Source of the DNA: Methanobacteriota archaeon
GTDB lineage: Archaea > Halobacteriota > Methanosarcinia > Methanosarcinales > Methanosarcinaceae
Direction of reading: 5' to 3'
NCBI GenBank assembly: GCA_023399215.1
Contig: JAEWQJ010000005.1
Location: 17,468-81,467, forward strand
Length of the DNA stretch: 64,000 nt
The notes beneath the pieces were generated by a model. That model saw nothing but the letters and a program-made list of their open reading frames with translations, had not been told where the DNA came from and did not search any database. Below, one piece after another: positions 44,506 to 53,440 of this stretch. The stretch's first letter is position 1, and each line of letters begins with the position of its first letter. The translations under genes were made by a program, and so were the position numbers.

Positions 44506-47373
44506 ATGGCATTTCATAATATCTTTAACACTTTTCACCCAAAGATTCAGGAAGCCCTCAAAACTCTTGGCTTTACAAAACCCACAGAACCTCAGGAAAG
44601 GTCATTTCCTCAAATAATGGATGGAAAGCATACTCTTTTGATAGCTCCTACCGGTTCAGGCAAGACCGAATCAGCTGTGCTGCCTGTTTTTGATAGTATC
44701 CTGAAAAAGAAACCTGAAGCCAGAAAGGGAATTTCTGCTCTTTATATAACTCCGTTGAGAGCACTTAACAGGGATATGCTTTCTCGTATTGAAATCCTTG
44801 GGCAGCTTCTTGATATTAAAGTCCAGGTTCGGCATGGTGATACTCCGCAAAGTGAAAGACAGCGCCAGTCGAAAAATCCTCCTGATGTACTGATCACTAC
44901 TCCTGAGACCTTGCAGGCAATGTTTACCGGCTCCCGCCTGCGCCAGAACCTTGAAACCGTAACTCATGTCGTGATAGACGAAATCCATGAGCTTGCAGGT
45001 TCAAAACGTGGAACTCAGCTGGCTGTTGGGCTTGAAAGGCTTGTGGAAATTTCAGGAGAGTTCCAGAGAATCGGGCTTTCTGCAACAGTCGGGAACCCCT
45101 GGGAAATTGCGAAATTTCTGGCAGGCAATGGAAGGGATTTCACTGTAATTGAGGTAGCCCTGTTGAAACTGCTTGAGTTCGATGTGGTCAACCCTCAGGT
45201 TTCAGAAAAGGGAATAATACGGGAAAAAGAAGTCCTGAAAATTGCAAAAACAGTTGGCTGTGAGCCCGAATTCGCCTCTCATCTGCTCTGCATCAGGAAA
45301 ATTGTTGAAGATAGCCAGTCTACTCTTATTTTTGTAAATACGCGGCAGAGTGCCGAAGCTCTAGCTGCCGGTTTTCGAAAACTCGGGACATCCATAGGGG
45401 TACACCATGGGTCGCTTTCTTTTGAAGCCCGCGTGGAAGCTGAGGAAGCCTTCAAATCCGGAGCCCTGAAAGGCCTTATCTGCACCTCGTCAATGGAACT
45501 TGGAATCGATATAGGAAATGTTGACCGGGTGGTCCAGTATGGGTCTCCACGCCAGGTTTCAAGGCTGCTCCAGAGAGTCGGAAGAGCCGGGCATAAGCTG
45601 CATTCTGTTTCCAGAGGCACTATAATTTCTATGGAAGCCGACGATACTGCAGAAAGTATGGCAATTACGAAAGCTGCACTTGAAGGCAGGGTGGAAGAAG
45701 TCTCTCCGCATATAAAATCCCTGGATGTCGTGGCAAACCAGATTGCAGGTATGGTTATGGATTTCGGGGAGATTGAAATTGATAAAATTCTAAGAATTCT
45801 TCAACGGACATACCCATTCCGGGATTTGCAGCTTGAAGAACTGCAAAGGGTTGTGGACCAGATAGGGGATTACAGACTTGTCTGGCATGAAAAAGGCTCA
45901 AATATTGTCAAAAGGCGCAGGAAAAGCCGGGAATACTATTATGAGAACCTTTCCATGATCCCGGATGAAAAGAAGTACGAGATCTACGATATTGTAAGCG
46001 GAAAATCGGTTGGCGTTCTGGACGAAGCCTTTGTCGTTAACTTTGCAGAACCCGGCGCCGTTTTCATAACGAAAGGCTACATGTGGCGGGTCGTTGAGAT
46101 GCCTGACCGCGAGCAGGGAAAGGACAGGATCAAAGTCGAGCCTGTGGAAGGCACGGGTGAGGTTCCAAGCTGGACCGGTGAAGAAATCCCTGTGCCTTTT
46201 GAGGTTGCTCAGGATGTAGGAAAGCTAAGGGCGGAAATTGCAGCTTTTATCCGTGCAGAACTTAACGATGAAGCCATTGTCGAACAGCTTCAGGCGAAAT
46301 ATCCTGTAACAAGAAATGCCGTGCTTGAACTGGTCCGCCTGGTGCGCGAGCACGTAGAAGGAGGCTTCCCACTGCCTGATGCGGATACGATTGTGATCGA
46401 AGACGAAGGAGATTCTGTGACCCTGAACGCCTGTTTTGGCCATAACACAAATGGCACTCTTGCGAGAGTCCTGACCTCACTTCTTTCAGCCCGCTTCGGG
46501 AGTAGTGTCGCTCAGGAAGTAGACCCCTACAGGATTCGGCTGACCCTTCCGCGCCGGGTAGGCTCTTTCCAGATCCGGGATATGCTATTGTCCCTCCGCC
46601 CTGAACACGTTGAGCCGATTATAGAAATGACCCTGAAAAATACAACTCTGATGAAATGGAAAATGGTCCACGTTGCCCGAAAATTCGGAGCCCTGTCTCG
46701 GGACATTGACTACGACCGGATCAGCATGAAAAAACTGCTGGAAATCTACCAGGGCTCTTCAATGTACGACGAGGTTATCCGGGAAATCTTCCACGACCTG
46801 CTTGACGTCCCGAGGACAAAAGAAGTCCTTAAAAAACTTGCAGCCGGTGAGATTTCAGTTGAAGTTTCCCTGCCAACCCCGATTGGTTCAGCCGGTTTTG
46901 CCATGAAAAAAGACCTGGTCGCACCGGAGAAAGCCGACCGATCAATCGTGCTTGCACTTAAGGAACGCATTATGAACGACAAAATTATTTTATTCTGTAC
47001 GAACTGCAAGAAATGGACTTCCCGCCGGCAGGTCAAGAACGTCCCTGAAGAAATCATCTGCCCGGTCTGCGAGTCCAGGATGATTGCAGCCCTCAAACCC
47101 TGGGAAGAAGAAGAAATCAACCTTGTCAAAAAACAGGCAAAAAAGGTCAAGGTCACCCCCGAAGAAAAGAAACGGATACAGAGAGTTTATAGAAACGCAA
47201 GCATAGTACACTCGCAGGGAAAAAAGGCGGTTATTGCGCTTGCGAGCAGAGGGGTTGGGCCTGAAACGGCGTCAAGGGTTATTGAAAAAATGAGGGTAGA
47301 TGAAGAGGCGTTTTACAGGGATATTCTGGTTGCAGAGAGGAATTATGTGAAGACGAAGAAGTTCTGGGAATGA
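44506..47373 (+). CDS. Lhr-type DEAD/DEAH-box helicase
   Basis: About 955 residues from ATG 44506 (a TTG at 44473 is also open; neither has a clear ribosome site). The SF2 motifs are in order: Q-type region EPQERSFPQIMDG, Walker A APTGSGKTESA, DEIHEL, SAT in LSATVGNP, then ICTSSMELGIDIGNVD and motif VI QRVGRAGH. The Lhr-core winged-helix and beta-sheet bundle domains follow, and a C-terminal Cys4 zinc ribbon (CTNCKKW, CPVCESRM). Lhr proteins translocate 3' to 5' on DNA or RNA-DNA hybrids in repair. It is an isolated gene. Confidence 0.93.
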   Translation: MAFHNIFNTFHPKIQEALKTLGFTKPTEPQERSFPQIMDGKHTLLIAPTGSGKTESAVLPVFDSILKKKPEARKGISALYITPLRALNRDMLSRIEILGQLLDIKVQVRHGDTPQSERQRQSKNPPDVLITTPETLQAMFTGSRLRQNLETVTHVVIDEIHELAGSKRGTQLAVGLERLVEISGEFQRIGLSATVGNPWEIAKFLAGNGRDFTVIEVALLKLLEFDVVNPQVSEKGIIREKEVLKIAKTVGCEPEFASHLLCIRKIVEDSQSTLIFVNTRQSAEALAAGFRKLGTSIGVHHGSLSFEARVEAEEAFKSGALKGLICTSSMELGIDIGNVDRVVQYGSPRQVSRLLQRVGRAGHKLHSVSRGTIISMEADDTAESMAITKAALEGRVEEVSPHIKSLDVVANQIAGMVMDFGEIEIDKILRILQRTYPFRDLQLEELQRVVDQIGDYRLVWHEKGSNIVKRRRKSREYYYENLSMIPDEKKYEIYDIVSGKSVGVLDEAFVVNFAEPGAVFITKGYMWRVVEMPDREQGKDRIKVEPVEGTGEVPSWTGEEIPVPFEVAQDVGKLRAEIAAFIRAELNDEAIVEQLQAKYPVTRNAVLELVRLVREHVEGGFPLPDADTIVIEDEGDSVTLNACFGHNTNGTLARVLTSLLSARFGSSVAQEVDPYRIRLTLPRRVGSFQIRDMLLSLRPEHVEPIIEMTLKNTTLMKWKMVHVARKFGALSRDIDYDRISMKKLLEIYQGSSMYDEVIREIFHDLLDVPRTKEVLKKLAAGEISVEVSLPTPIGSAGFAMKKDLVAPEKADRSIVLALKERIMNDKIILFCTNCKKWTSRRQVKNVPEEIICPVCESRMIAALKPWEEEEINLVKKQAKKVKVTPEEKKRIQRVYRNASIVHSQGKKAVIALASRGVGPETASRVIEKMRVDEEAFYRDILVAERNYVKTKKFWE

Positions 47374-47712
47374 GATCCAGGATATAATGTATACTGGTTA
47401 ACTATTGAAAGTAAAACTATGAGTACTGAAATAATTACATGTTAAATAGCAGTAGATAATAGCACTTATATAATCACTCCTAAATATTATATAGTAAAGA
47501 CATCTGACACAATCACTTTATAATGTATACCATTTTTCGCCCTCCGTCTACAATACTCAGATGTCTTTATTCCCCAATTCAATTTTTTTTGTTTATTTGT
47601 GGGTCTCAAATTGGAGTAGAGATTTTAAAAGCTAACTTGAAATCCGAAAGAATTTGAGAGGGCTGGGGCGGAAATATAATAAAAAAGTTCTAATACGACT
47701 TATAATCCTAAT
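47374..47712. other. Intergenic region, 339 bp
   Basis: No gene. It holds a perfect 13-bp inverted repeat (47495-47507 and 47557-47569) and the first copy of a 25-bp direct repeat (47665-47689). Confidence 0.6.
47495..47569. repeat. 75-bp element with 13-bp perfect terminal inverted repeats
   Basis: TAAAGACATCTGA at 47495-47507 is exactly complementary to TCAGATGTCTTTA at 47557-47569, with 49 bp between. It resembles a miniature inverted-repeat element or a long-armed hairpin. No flanking target duplication is evident by eye. Confidence 0.65.
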
Positions 47713-48679
47713 TTAAAGTCTAGGATCCTTTCCTTTAATTTCTGTACTTGCAATAGGCTCCACGCAATTGATATGATTTTTCTTTGTTTCAATATTTAAG
47801 TGTCCACAGTAATTGCATTTGTAATACCTGATTTCAGTACTGTCACTTCCTACAATATAATACTCTTTTTTCATATCTGGATTTCTGCACTCCGAACTCA
47901 ATGACGTCTTTCCGCATTTTTCGCATGTCATCTCGATGGGTTTCTTCTTTTTAATTTTAAAGCACTTTATGTTTTCTGAGCTTTCAGTGCTGTCAAAATA
48001 TCCACAATACTTACACTTCCAGTATCGAGTTATTATAACAGTATACATATTTTCAGTTGAATTCTCTCTGATATCTGGCTTTTCTCTCTCTTCATAAGCA
48101 TTTTTTCTGCCACATCTTTTACATTTGAGAAATCTTACAAACTTTGCACTGGACAGTAAGGAAATTCCTTCTAAAAACAGATCTAAAGATACAAACAAAC
48201 TAACGAAAAAAATTGCCACGAATAAAAAGCCTTGTACACCTTCTAGATCTTCTATCTCTCCTAGTGAGATAAAAACTATAATTCCCAGGATTGTCTCCAG
48301 TATCCCAAAAAACTTAATTGCATTTTCTTCAAAGGTGTTTACTAAAGGTACCCATTTAAAAGGTCTTCTGTATTTTATTTTTCCTTTATACTTAATTATA
48401 CATACATTTTGCGTGCACTTTATCAAGTAATCTTTATCTTTTTCTCCGCTGTTTTTTGTCTTGGATTTTCCTTCAGTTTCTGTCAACAAAGTACCTTCTT
48501 ATTTTTCACCACATTAAACGAATATTTAATAAGTATTGTTGTCACGCATATTTTTTGTTTTCTATTTGAGAATAGTAAGCTGGAAAGTTTTCAAATTGGA
48601 ATCTTCAACAGCGGTGTAATCTCATGATTTCCCATCAAAGATTTTGATGGTGCCGGGCCGAAAATATAATAAAAAAGTT
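47665..48679. repeat. 25-bp direct repeats flanking the zinc-ribbon gene
   Basis: GGGGCGGAAATATAATAAAA (from 47665, to 47689) matches 48655-48679 at 23 of 25 positions, 990 bp apart, on either side of the gene at 47713-48489. On the minus strand both read as T-rich tails, so they could be termination signals instead of insertion scars. Confidence 0.55.
47713..48489 (-). CDS. Membrane protein with multiple zinc-ribbon-like CxxC motifs
   Basis: A 258-residue protein from TTG 48489 (GAAGGT 7 nt upstream). A basic polar N-terminus of about 50 residues is followed by two hydrophobic helices (about residues 56-76, FFGILETILGIIVFISLG, and 84-112, FLFVAIFFVSLFVSLDLFL). The cytoplasmic C-terminal half carries four CxxC pairs, CKRCGRKN, CKYCGYFD, CEKCGKTS and CNYCGHLN, arranged as two repeats of a two-ribbon module. 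I do not know the family. It could bind nucleic acid or partner proteins at the membrane. Confidence 0.7.
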   Translation of the reverse strand: MLTETEGKSKTKNSGEKDKDYLIKCTQNVCIIKYKGKIKYRRPFKWVPLVNTFEENAIKFFGILETILGIIVFISLGEIEDLEGVQGFLFVAIFFVSLFVSLDLFLEGISLLSSAKFVRFLKCKRCGRKNAYEEREKPDIRENSTENMYTVIITRYWKCKYCGYFDSTESSENIKCFKIKKKKPIEMTCEKCGKTSLSSECRNPDMKKEYYIVGSDSTEIRYYKCNYCGHLNIETKKNHINCVEPIASTEIKGKDPRL

Positions 48680-49051
48680 ATACACCATCGTTCTATTGAT
48701 TTATATTCTGTTTAAAGATGAGTCGACAGATTCGGCTGCTAAATATCTTACTTCGTTTATTCTGGAAAAGCCGCGTTTCAGTATGGAAACTAAACCTTTT
48801 AAAGTACTTGCTCTCTATTAAATATTAATATGCTTGCACTTATATATTTTTAGGTATATGCTTTATTGCAATAAGCTGTTTGTCTGATTGCAGTTAACTA
48901 AAAAATCAACAGAATTAGATCATTAGTTGTTAAATTTCAATTTAAATTCCAGCTTTTATTCTACTTGATGCTGTAACTCAAGAAAATAAGTCCCTACTAA
49001 ATTTCAGGAAATTCAAGGAATCATGATTTTACAAAATTGGGTTGAAAGTAA
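48490..49051. other. Divergent intergenic region, 560 bp
   Basis: No gene. It includes a strong hairpin CCATCAAA-GAT-TTTGATGG (48632-48650) directly before the second copy of the 25-bp direct repeat, and AT-rich DNA before the YVTN gene. Confidence 0.5.
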
Positions 49052-50350
49052 ATGAAAAGGAGGTTCAGATCATACTTCCGATTTTTAGCTTTTATAATTC
49101 TCCTCTTATTTTTAATTGTCTTTTCATATAAGCTGGTATCTACTCCACCTATTGACTCCCACACCGAATATGCATATGTACCGAACGAGAGAAGTGACAA
49201 TCTTTCTGTAATTAACACAACCACAAACGAAATTGAATACAGTATAAATGTAGGAGATGATCCTCAGGGAGTTGCAGTCAACAGGAACGGAACGAGGGTA
49301 TATGTGACGAATAGTTTCCCTAACACTGTATCTGTAATTGATACAGCAACAAACAATGTTGTAGCCAGGGTGCCTGTTGGTGCAAATCCTATAGGTGTTG
49401 CGGTCAACGGTGATGGAAAAACGGTATATGTAGCGAATTTTCACAGCAACAATGTCTCTATAATTGATACAGCCACAAACAAAGCGAAATACCATCTCGA
49501 TGTACAAACCAATCCTGTGGGAGTGGCAGTCAACAAATATGGAACGAGGATATATGTGGCGAACCTGGGCAGTGGTACCGTCTCAGTGATTGATACAACA
49601 ACTCGCAGCGTTTTAGAACATGTGCGTGTAGGAACCAATCCTTTTGGAGTTGTAGTCACGCCAGATGACAAAAGAGTATACGTGACGCATGCTAACAGCA
49701 ATAGGGTCTCTGTAATTGATACAACCACACACAATGTTACAATGATCAAAACAGGTACTGCTACAGAAAGCTTAGATTTATCTCCTTCTGGAGTTGCGGT
49801 TAGTCCTGATGGATCAAGGGTATATGTGGCAAACCATAAAAGGACTATTAAAGGAATTTCTGATACTCCATGCGGCACTGTCTCTGTAATTGATACAGCA
49901 AATAACAGTGTTATAGCCAATGTGACTGTAGACAAATGTCCTTGCGGAATTTCAGTCAACAAAGATGGAACAAGGGTCTATGTAGCAAACAGTGAGAGCA
50001 ACACCATCTCAGTAATTGACACAATAAATAACACTGAGATAGCTAATGTGCCTGTAGGAAGTATGCCTTCTGCTTTAGGTCAGTTTATTGTTTCTCCCCC
50101 ACAAGTCCCTGGGCATAATGCCATCCGGGAATTTATCAATAGTATTATTGAATCAATCTATAGGATCTATAACAGAATTAATGAAATCATTAATGGTGTT
50201 CAGGGATTCATTCTTGGAATGATTAGCACTGTTTTTTATGCAGTGCTATCAGGTCTAATCTCGCCCAGAATAACGAAGATATTAGAGTCAAGACTTAGAG
50301 AGACATTAGAACGCATAAAATACATAATGAAAATATTTAAAAATAACTAG
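49052..50350 (+). CDS. YVTN beta-propeller repeat surface protein
   Basis: A 432-residue protein with an N-terminal basic stretch and signal anchor (about residues 10-28, FLAFIILLLFLIVFSYKLV). About seven repeats of some 42 residues follow, each with a VYVTN/VYVAN strand, SNTVSVIDTATN and a VGxxPxGVAV strand, forming one seven-bladed propeller (residues about 40-345). The C-terminal 85 residues are helical with one hydrophobic segment (GFILGMISTVFYAVLSGL), so the protein may be anchored at both ends. Such propellers occur in Methanosarcina surface layers. Role in adhesion or binding is inferred. Confidence 0.88.
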   Translation: MKRRFRSYFRFLAFIILLLFLIVFSYKLVSTPPIDSHTEYAYVPNERSDNLSVINTTTNEIEYSINVGDDPQGVAVNRNGTRVYVTNSFPNTVSVIDTATNNVVARVPVGANPIGVAVNGDGKTVYVANFHSNNVSIIDTATNKAKYHLDVQTNPVGVAVNKYGTRIYVANLGSGTVSVIDTTTRSVLEHVRVGTNPFGVVVTPDDKRVYVTHANSNRVSVIDTTTHNVTMIKTGTATESLDLSPSGVAVSPDGSRVYVANHKRTIKGISDTPCGTVSVIDTANNSVIANVTVDKCPCGISVNKDGTRVYVANSESNTISVIDTINNTEIANVPVGSMPSALGQFIVSPPQVPGHNAIREFINSIIESIYRIYNRINEIINGVQGFILGMISTVFYAVLSGLISPRITKILESRLRETLERIKYIMKIFKNN

Positions 50351-50464
50351 TTCTCCTTTCTGTGTTTCCTGCAACTCTTTTTGTGTCTTAAAATTTGTAA
50401 TTATAGAGTGACTCTGTTTACCTCAGTCATATTCTCAATTCTATTTTACCCCGACAAAATTTGA

Positions 50465-51478
50465 CTACACCAGAAAATCGCTGAGGTCGATTTCTTCACC
50501 CATTCTCAACTGATTTCGGAGATGAGTAAGTTTGCGATCTATTTTTTCGAGGCTTTTCAGGTACTTTTTCTCATCCGGTGTGGTTTTTATAAGTTTTGAA
50601 ATCCCGCCATTTTGAATGACCAGTCGCTGATCTGCCGATAGAGCCAGAAGAGGGTCATGAGTACTGATTAAAACGATCTTGTTGTTACTTACCAGAAGCT
50701 CCAGAGATCTAACCTTGTCGACGCCTGCATTCTCAATCTCATCGATCAAAACAACAGACGCCGGGCTGAGAAGTGCAGTATCTGCAATCATCAGGGCGCG
50801 TGATTGTCCTCCTGAGAGCTCTGTAACAGGAGTTTCCCTGCTGAAAGGTTCTCCTGCCAGGATGTTTGCAGTATCATATATTTTCTGAACAATACGGGAA
50901 ACCTCATCAACCATACGGCTCTCAGCATGCATGGTCAGAAACTCCTCGACACTGAGATCCATAACAAAATTCATGTTCTGTGAAAGCTGCGCGATAAAAC
51001 GTCCCTCAGTCGAGAAACGCTCCTCATCATCTGGAGCCTGGCCATTAACCAGTATTTTTCGGCCTGTAGGAGTATCCTCCTGAGCCAGAGATTCAATATC
51101 AGCCAGAAGACGTGACTTGCCTGACCCTGTCGGACCGACAATTGCAGTCACCTCACCTTTTTTTAGATTTACCGAAAAGGCTTCTTTTTCACCATTCTTA
51201 TTATTTCCTGGGAGTACTGTAAGGGATTCAACTGTGGACCCGCTTCCCTGTTGAAGAGCTCTTGCCTGCTCAATAAATAGAAAGAAACCATCAATAAAGG
51301 CGAGAGAGCTGCTTCCCATCTCTACAAAATAATCTTCACCAGGTGTTAAACCTAGCTCTTCCAGTTTTATGTTCCCGAATTGCACAGGATCAATTGCAAA
51401 TGCAGAGAAATAGTCCTCTATCCAGGGCATCATTTCCCTGAGTTCATTTACCGTCATTTGAAGCAAATCTGTCCGCAA
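50465..51478 (-). CDS. ABC-type ATPase without membrane partner
   Basis: A 337-residue cytoplasmic protein from TTG 51478, with GGGAGAAG upstream. The first 75 residues (MTVNELREMMPWIEDYFSAFAID...) form a small helical domain reminiscent of DUF1858/ScdA-N. The ABC domain follows: Walker A GPTGSGKSRLL, signature TELSGGQSRALM, Walker B VVLIDEIENAG and H-loop LISTHDPLL. The C-terminal tail is a charged helix. No permease lies nearby. It follows a GTPase and a solute-binding-like protein on the same strand, so it probably drives a cytoplasmic assembly or release step rather than transport. Confidence 0.8.
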   Translation of the reverse strand: MRTDLLQMTVNELREMMPWIEDYFSAFAIDPVQFGNIKLEELGLTPGEDYFVEMGSSSLAFIDGFFLFIEQARALQQGSGSTVESLTVLPGNNKNGEKEAFSVNLKKGEVTAIVGPTGSGKSRLLADIESLAQEDTPTGRKILVNGQAPDDEERFSTEGRFIAQLSQNMNFVMDLSVEEFLTMHAESRMVDEVSRIVQKIYDTANILAGEPFSRETPVTELSGGQSRALMIADTALLSPASVVLIDEIENAGVDKVRSLELLVSNNKIVLISTHDPLLALSADQRLVIQNGGISKLIKTTPDEKKYLKSLEKIDRKLTHLRNQLRMGEEIDLSDFLV

Positions 51479-51480
51479 GC

Positions 51481-51536
51481 TATTCTTCTCCCTGAATTTA
51501 TTCTTCTCCCTGAATTTATTCTTCTCCTCTGAAATT
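51481..51536. repeat. 18-bp tandem repeat carrying ribosome-site sequence
   Basis: TATTCTTCTCCCTGAATT occurs at 51481-51498 and 51499-51516 with a third imperfect copy to 51536. On the minus strand each unit reads as GGGAGAAGAATA, so the ATPase start is preceded by three Shine-Dalgarno-like motifs. The array spans the GTPase 3' end. Confidence 0.85.
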
Positions 51537-52211
51537 TACCAGCTTTGAAACACCAATCTGCTTGTCATCCCCGATTTTTCTCTCTCCAAGACAGTATGAA
51601 CATAGAGCTCCTGGCATGGTAAATCGAAGTGTAGCTCCCTGAAGAGTTTCCAACGTAGAGGCTTTTTCCACAAGTTTTGCAAGATAGAAACTACCCTGCC
51701 CTGTAACACCATTAATCTGAACTATCATTCCTCTGGGGTTAACCTGTCTGACCCTGTATGCAAAGACCTCACGTTCTGCCTGGGAGACAATATCCCCTTT
51801 AGTAATAACAACAATGTCTGCAAGTTTTAACATGGGGCCGATTTTTTTAGGTGTGTTGACACCACTCAGGTTATCTATAACACAGATTGCCAGAACATCT
51901 TTAATATGGGGAGAACAGCGGTTGCAAAGACCTGCACTCTCGGTAATCAGAAAATCAAACTTCTTCTCTTTGGCCCACCTGATGGCTTCTTCAATATTGC
52001 TTACAAAAAAGTGGTCAGGACAGAGCCCTCTGGAGAGACCGGTCTTGACCGAAATATTGTGAGCTGAATAGTGTTTCTCATCCTGAGCTGAGAGACAGTC
52101 AAATTTTACCACACCGATTGTGAAACCCTTCTGTTCAAGCTCTTCAATGGTCTTGATAATGATGCTGGTTTTTCCTGAGGATGGAGGGCCTGCTACCGTA
52201 ACAAGCCTCAC
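51516..52211 (-). CDS. HypB/UreG-like GTPase
   Basis: A 231-residue SIMIBI-class GTPase from GTG 52211, whose GTGA overlaps the stop of the upstream gene. Motifs: Walker A GPPSSGKTSII, VVKFDC, the switch region ITESAGLCNRCSPH, VVITKGD as the base-specificity motif, and a C-terminal MPGALCSYCLGERKIG. The paired cysteines CNRC and CSYC are placed like metal ligands. HypB and UreG deliver nickel to enzymes, so a metal-centre role is likely here, but this branch differs from classical HypB. No hydrogenase maturation gene is adjacent. Confidence 0.82.
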   Translation of the reverse strand: MRLVTVAGPPSSGKTSIIIKTIEELEQKGFTIGVVKFDCLSAQDEKHYSAHNISVKTGLSRGLCPDHFFVSNIEEAIRWAKEKKFDFLITESAGLCNRCSPHIKDVLAICVIDNLSGVNTPKKIGPMLKLADIVVITKGDIVSQAEREVFAYRVRQVNPRGMIVQINGVTGQGSFYLAKLVEKASTLETLQGATLRFTMPGALCSYCLGERKIGDDKQIGVSKLVNFRGEE

Positions 52212-53440
52212 ACAATACCTCCAGTTTCATAGAACTGTTTATTGAAAACTCCTTCAAGCTCTTTTTTAAGTGCTCCTATGTCATTGTTCATCAGGAAGTC
52301 CCAGCCCAGCCAATAGAGTTTGATTCCTTCAAGATTGTTTTCAACTTCAGGATTTGTTGTCGGGAAAAAAGCTCTGGCAGAAATTTTCGCAAATTCTTTC
52401 CCACAGAAGAAATCCGTGATCTCCTTAACCCGCTCTGCACCACTTTTTTTAACCAGCATCTGCACAGGGCTTACAATAGCACCTTCCGAAGGTATATTGA
52501 TTGTTATCCTGGATTTATCTTGAATTTTCTTAGCAAAGAAGTAAGGCATGATATACATAGGTGGTACGTCATCCTTTTTGCTGTCTATCATTTTAACCAT
52601 CTCGGACGGATGGATTCCTGTATATACTGAAGAAGCAAGCTTTTTAATTCCCTCCATACCGTACAGCCGGTAGAACGGAAGCAGTACCCCATTACAGAAA
52701 AAGCCGTCCTGCCCCCTCATAACAACCTTATTCCGGTACTCGTCTTTTAAGATATCTTCCCAGGACTCCGGTTTGCTATCATCCTTCATGAGTTCATCTA
52801 TTGTAACCAGAACCAGAAGGTTTGCAGAGATCATGGTAAATTGTCCACGGGGATCGGCAAAACCAATGGATTCAAAATCACTGTTCATTGGGGATGAATT
52901 AAGATTTACAAAATATTCCTTATTGAGAAAATTCTCTTGGAAAGATTTGTGGTAGAAGCTGTTAATATCAGAGCTGATGATTATATCCGGAAGTTCGTCA
53001 ATCGATGTAACCGAATCGATATAGGCATAATAAGAGAGCTCATGATTGACATTACCTTCGACAAGAGAATGGAGCACATTATTCATTTGTCGGCTGTATT
53101 CAGATGAAAAGTCATCAAGGGCACGGTTAAAAGGCATCTTCATGCCGCAGGGTAAAAGGGCAAGAAGGGTCAGCTCTTTTTGTCGTTCCGGAGAATCTGC
53201 AAGGGTAAAATCTCCTTTTGCTTCATTGTCCAGAACAGCCTGATTCAGGAGCTCAATAAAAGAGTCTTTATTCACCGATACCATTGAGAGGGCTGTTTTC
53301 AATTTTAGTAAAGGTCCAAGCTTTTCAAGAACTTCCTTATTTCCAAATTTCGCCATTCCATGCTGTTTGAATATTTTTAACAGAAAAGGATAGTCACTTA
53401 AGATCTGGTATATACTCATTGTTTCATCAATTGCTTTCAT
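52208..53440 (-). CDS. Solute-binding-like protein with N-terminal DUF1858-like domain, cytoplasmic
   Basis: A 410-residue protein from ATG 53440 (GGTGG upstream). Residues 1-75 look like a DUF1858-type helical domain (MSIYQILSDYPFLLKIFKQHGM). Residues about 85-405 read as a type II periplasmic binding protein (LPDIIISSDINSFYHKSFQENF, SWEDILKDEYRNKVVMRG, FFPTTNPEVENN), similar to iron or molybdate binders. Yet there is no signal peptide or lipobox, so it should stay in the cytoplasm. It overlaps the GTPase by 4 nt and is first in the three-gene operon. It could bind a metal-containing ligand. Confidence 0.75.
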   Translation of the reverse strand: MKAIDETMSIYQILSDYPFLLKIFKQHGMAKFGNKEVLEKLGPLLKLKTALSMVSVNKDSFIELLNQAVLDNEAKGDFTLADSPERQKELTLLALLPCGMKMPFNRALDDFSSEYSRQMNNVLHSLVEGNVNHELSYYAYIDSVTSIDELPDIIISSDINSFYHKSFQENFLNKEYFVNLNSSPMNSDFESIGFADPRGQFTMISANLLVLVTIDELMKDDSKPESWEDILKDEYRNKVVMRGQDGFFCNGVLLPFYRLYGMEGIKKLASSVYTGIHPSEMVKMIDSKKDDVPPMYIMPYFFAKKIQDKSRITINIPSEGAIVSPVQMLVKKSGAERVKEITDFFCGKEFAKISARAFFPTTNPEVENNLEGIKLYWLGWDFLMNNDIGALKKELEGVFNKQFYETGGIV

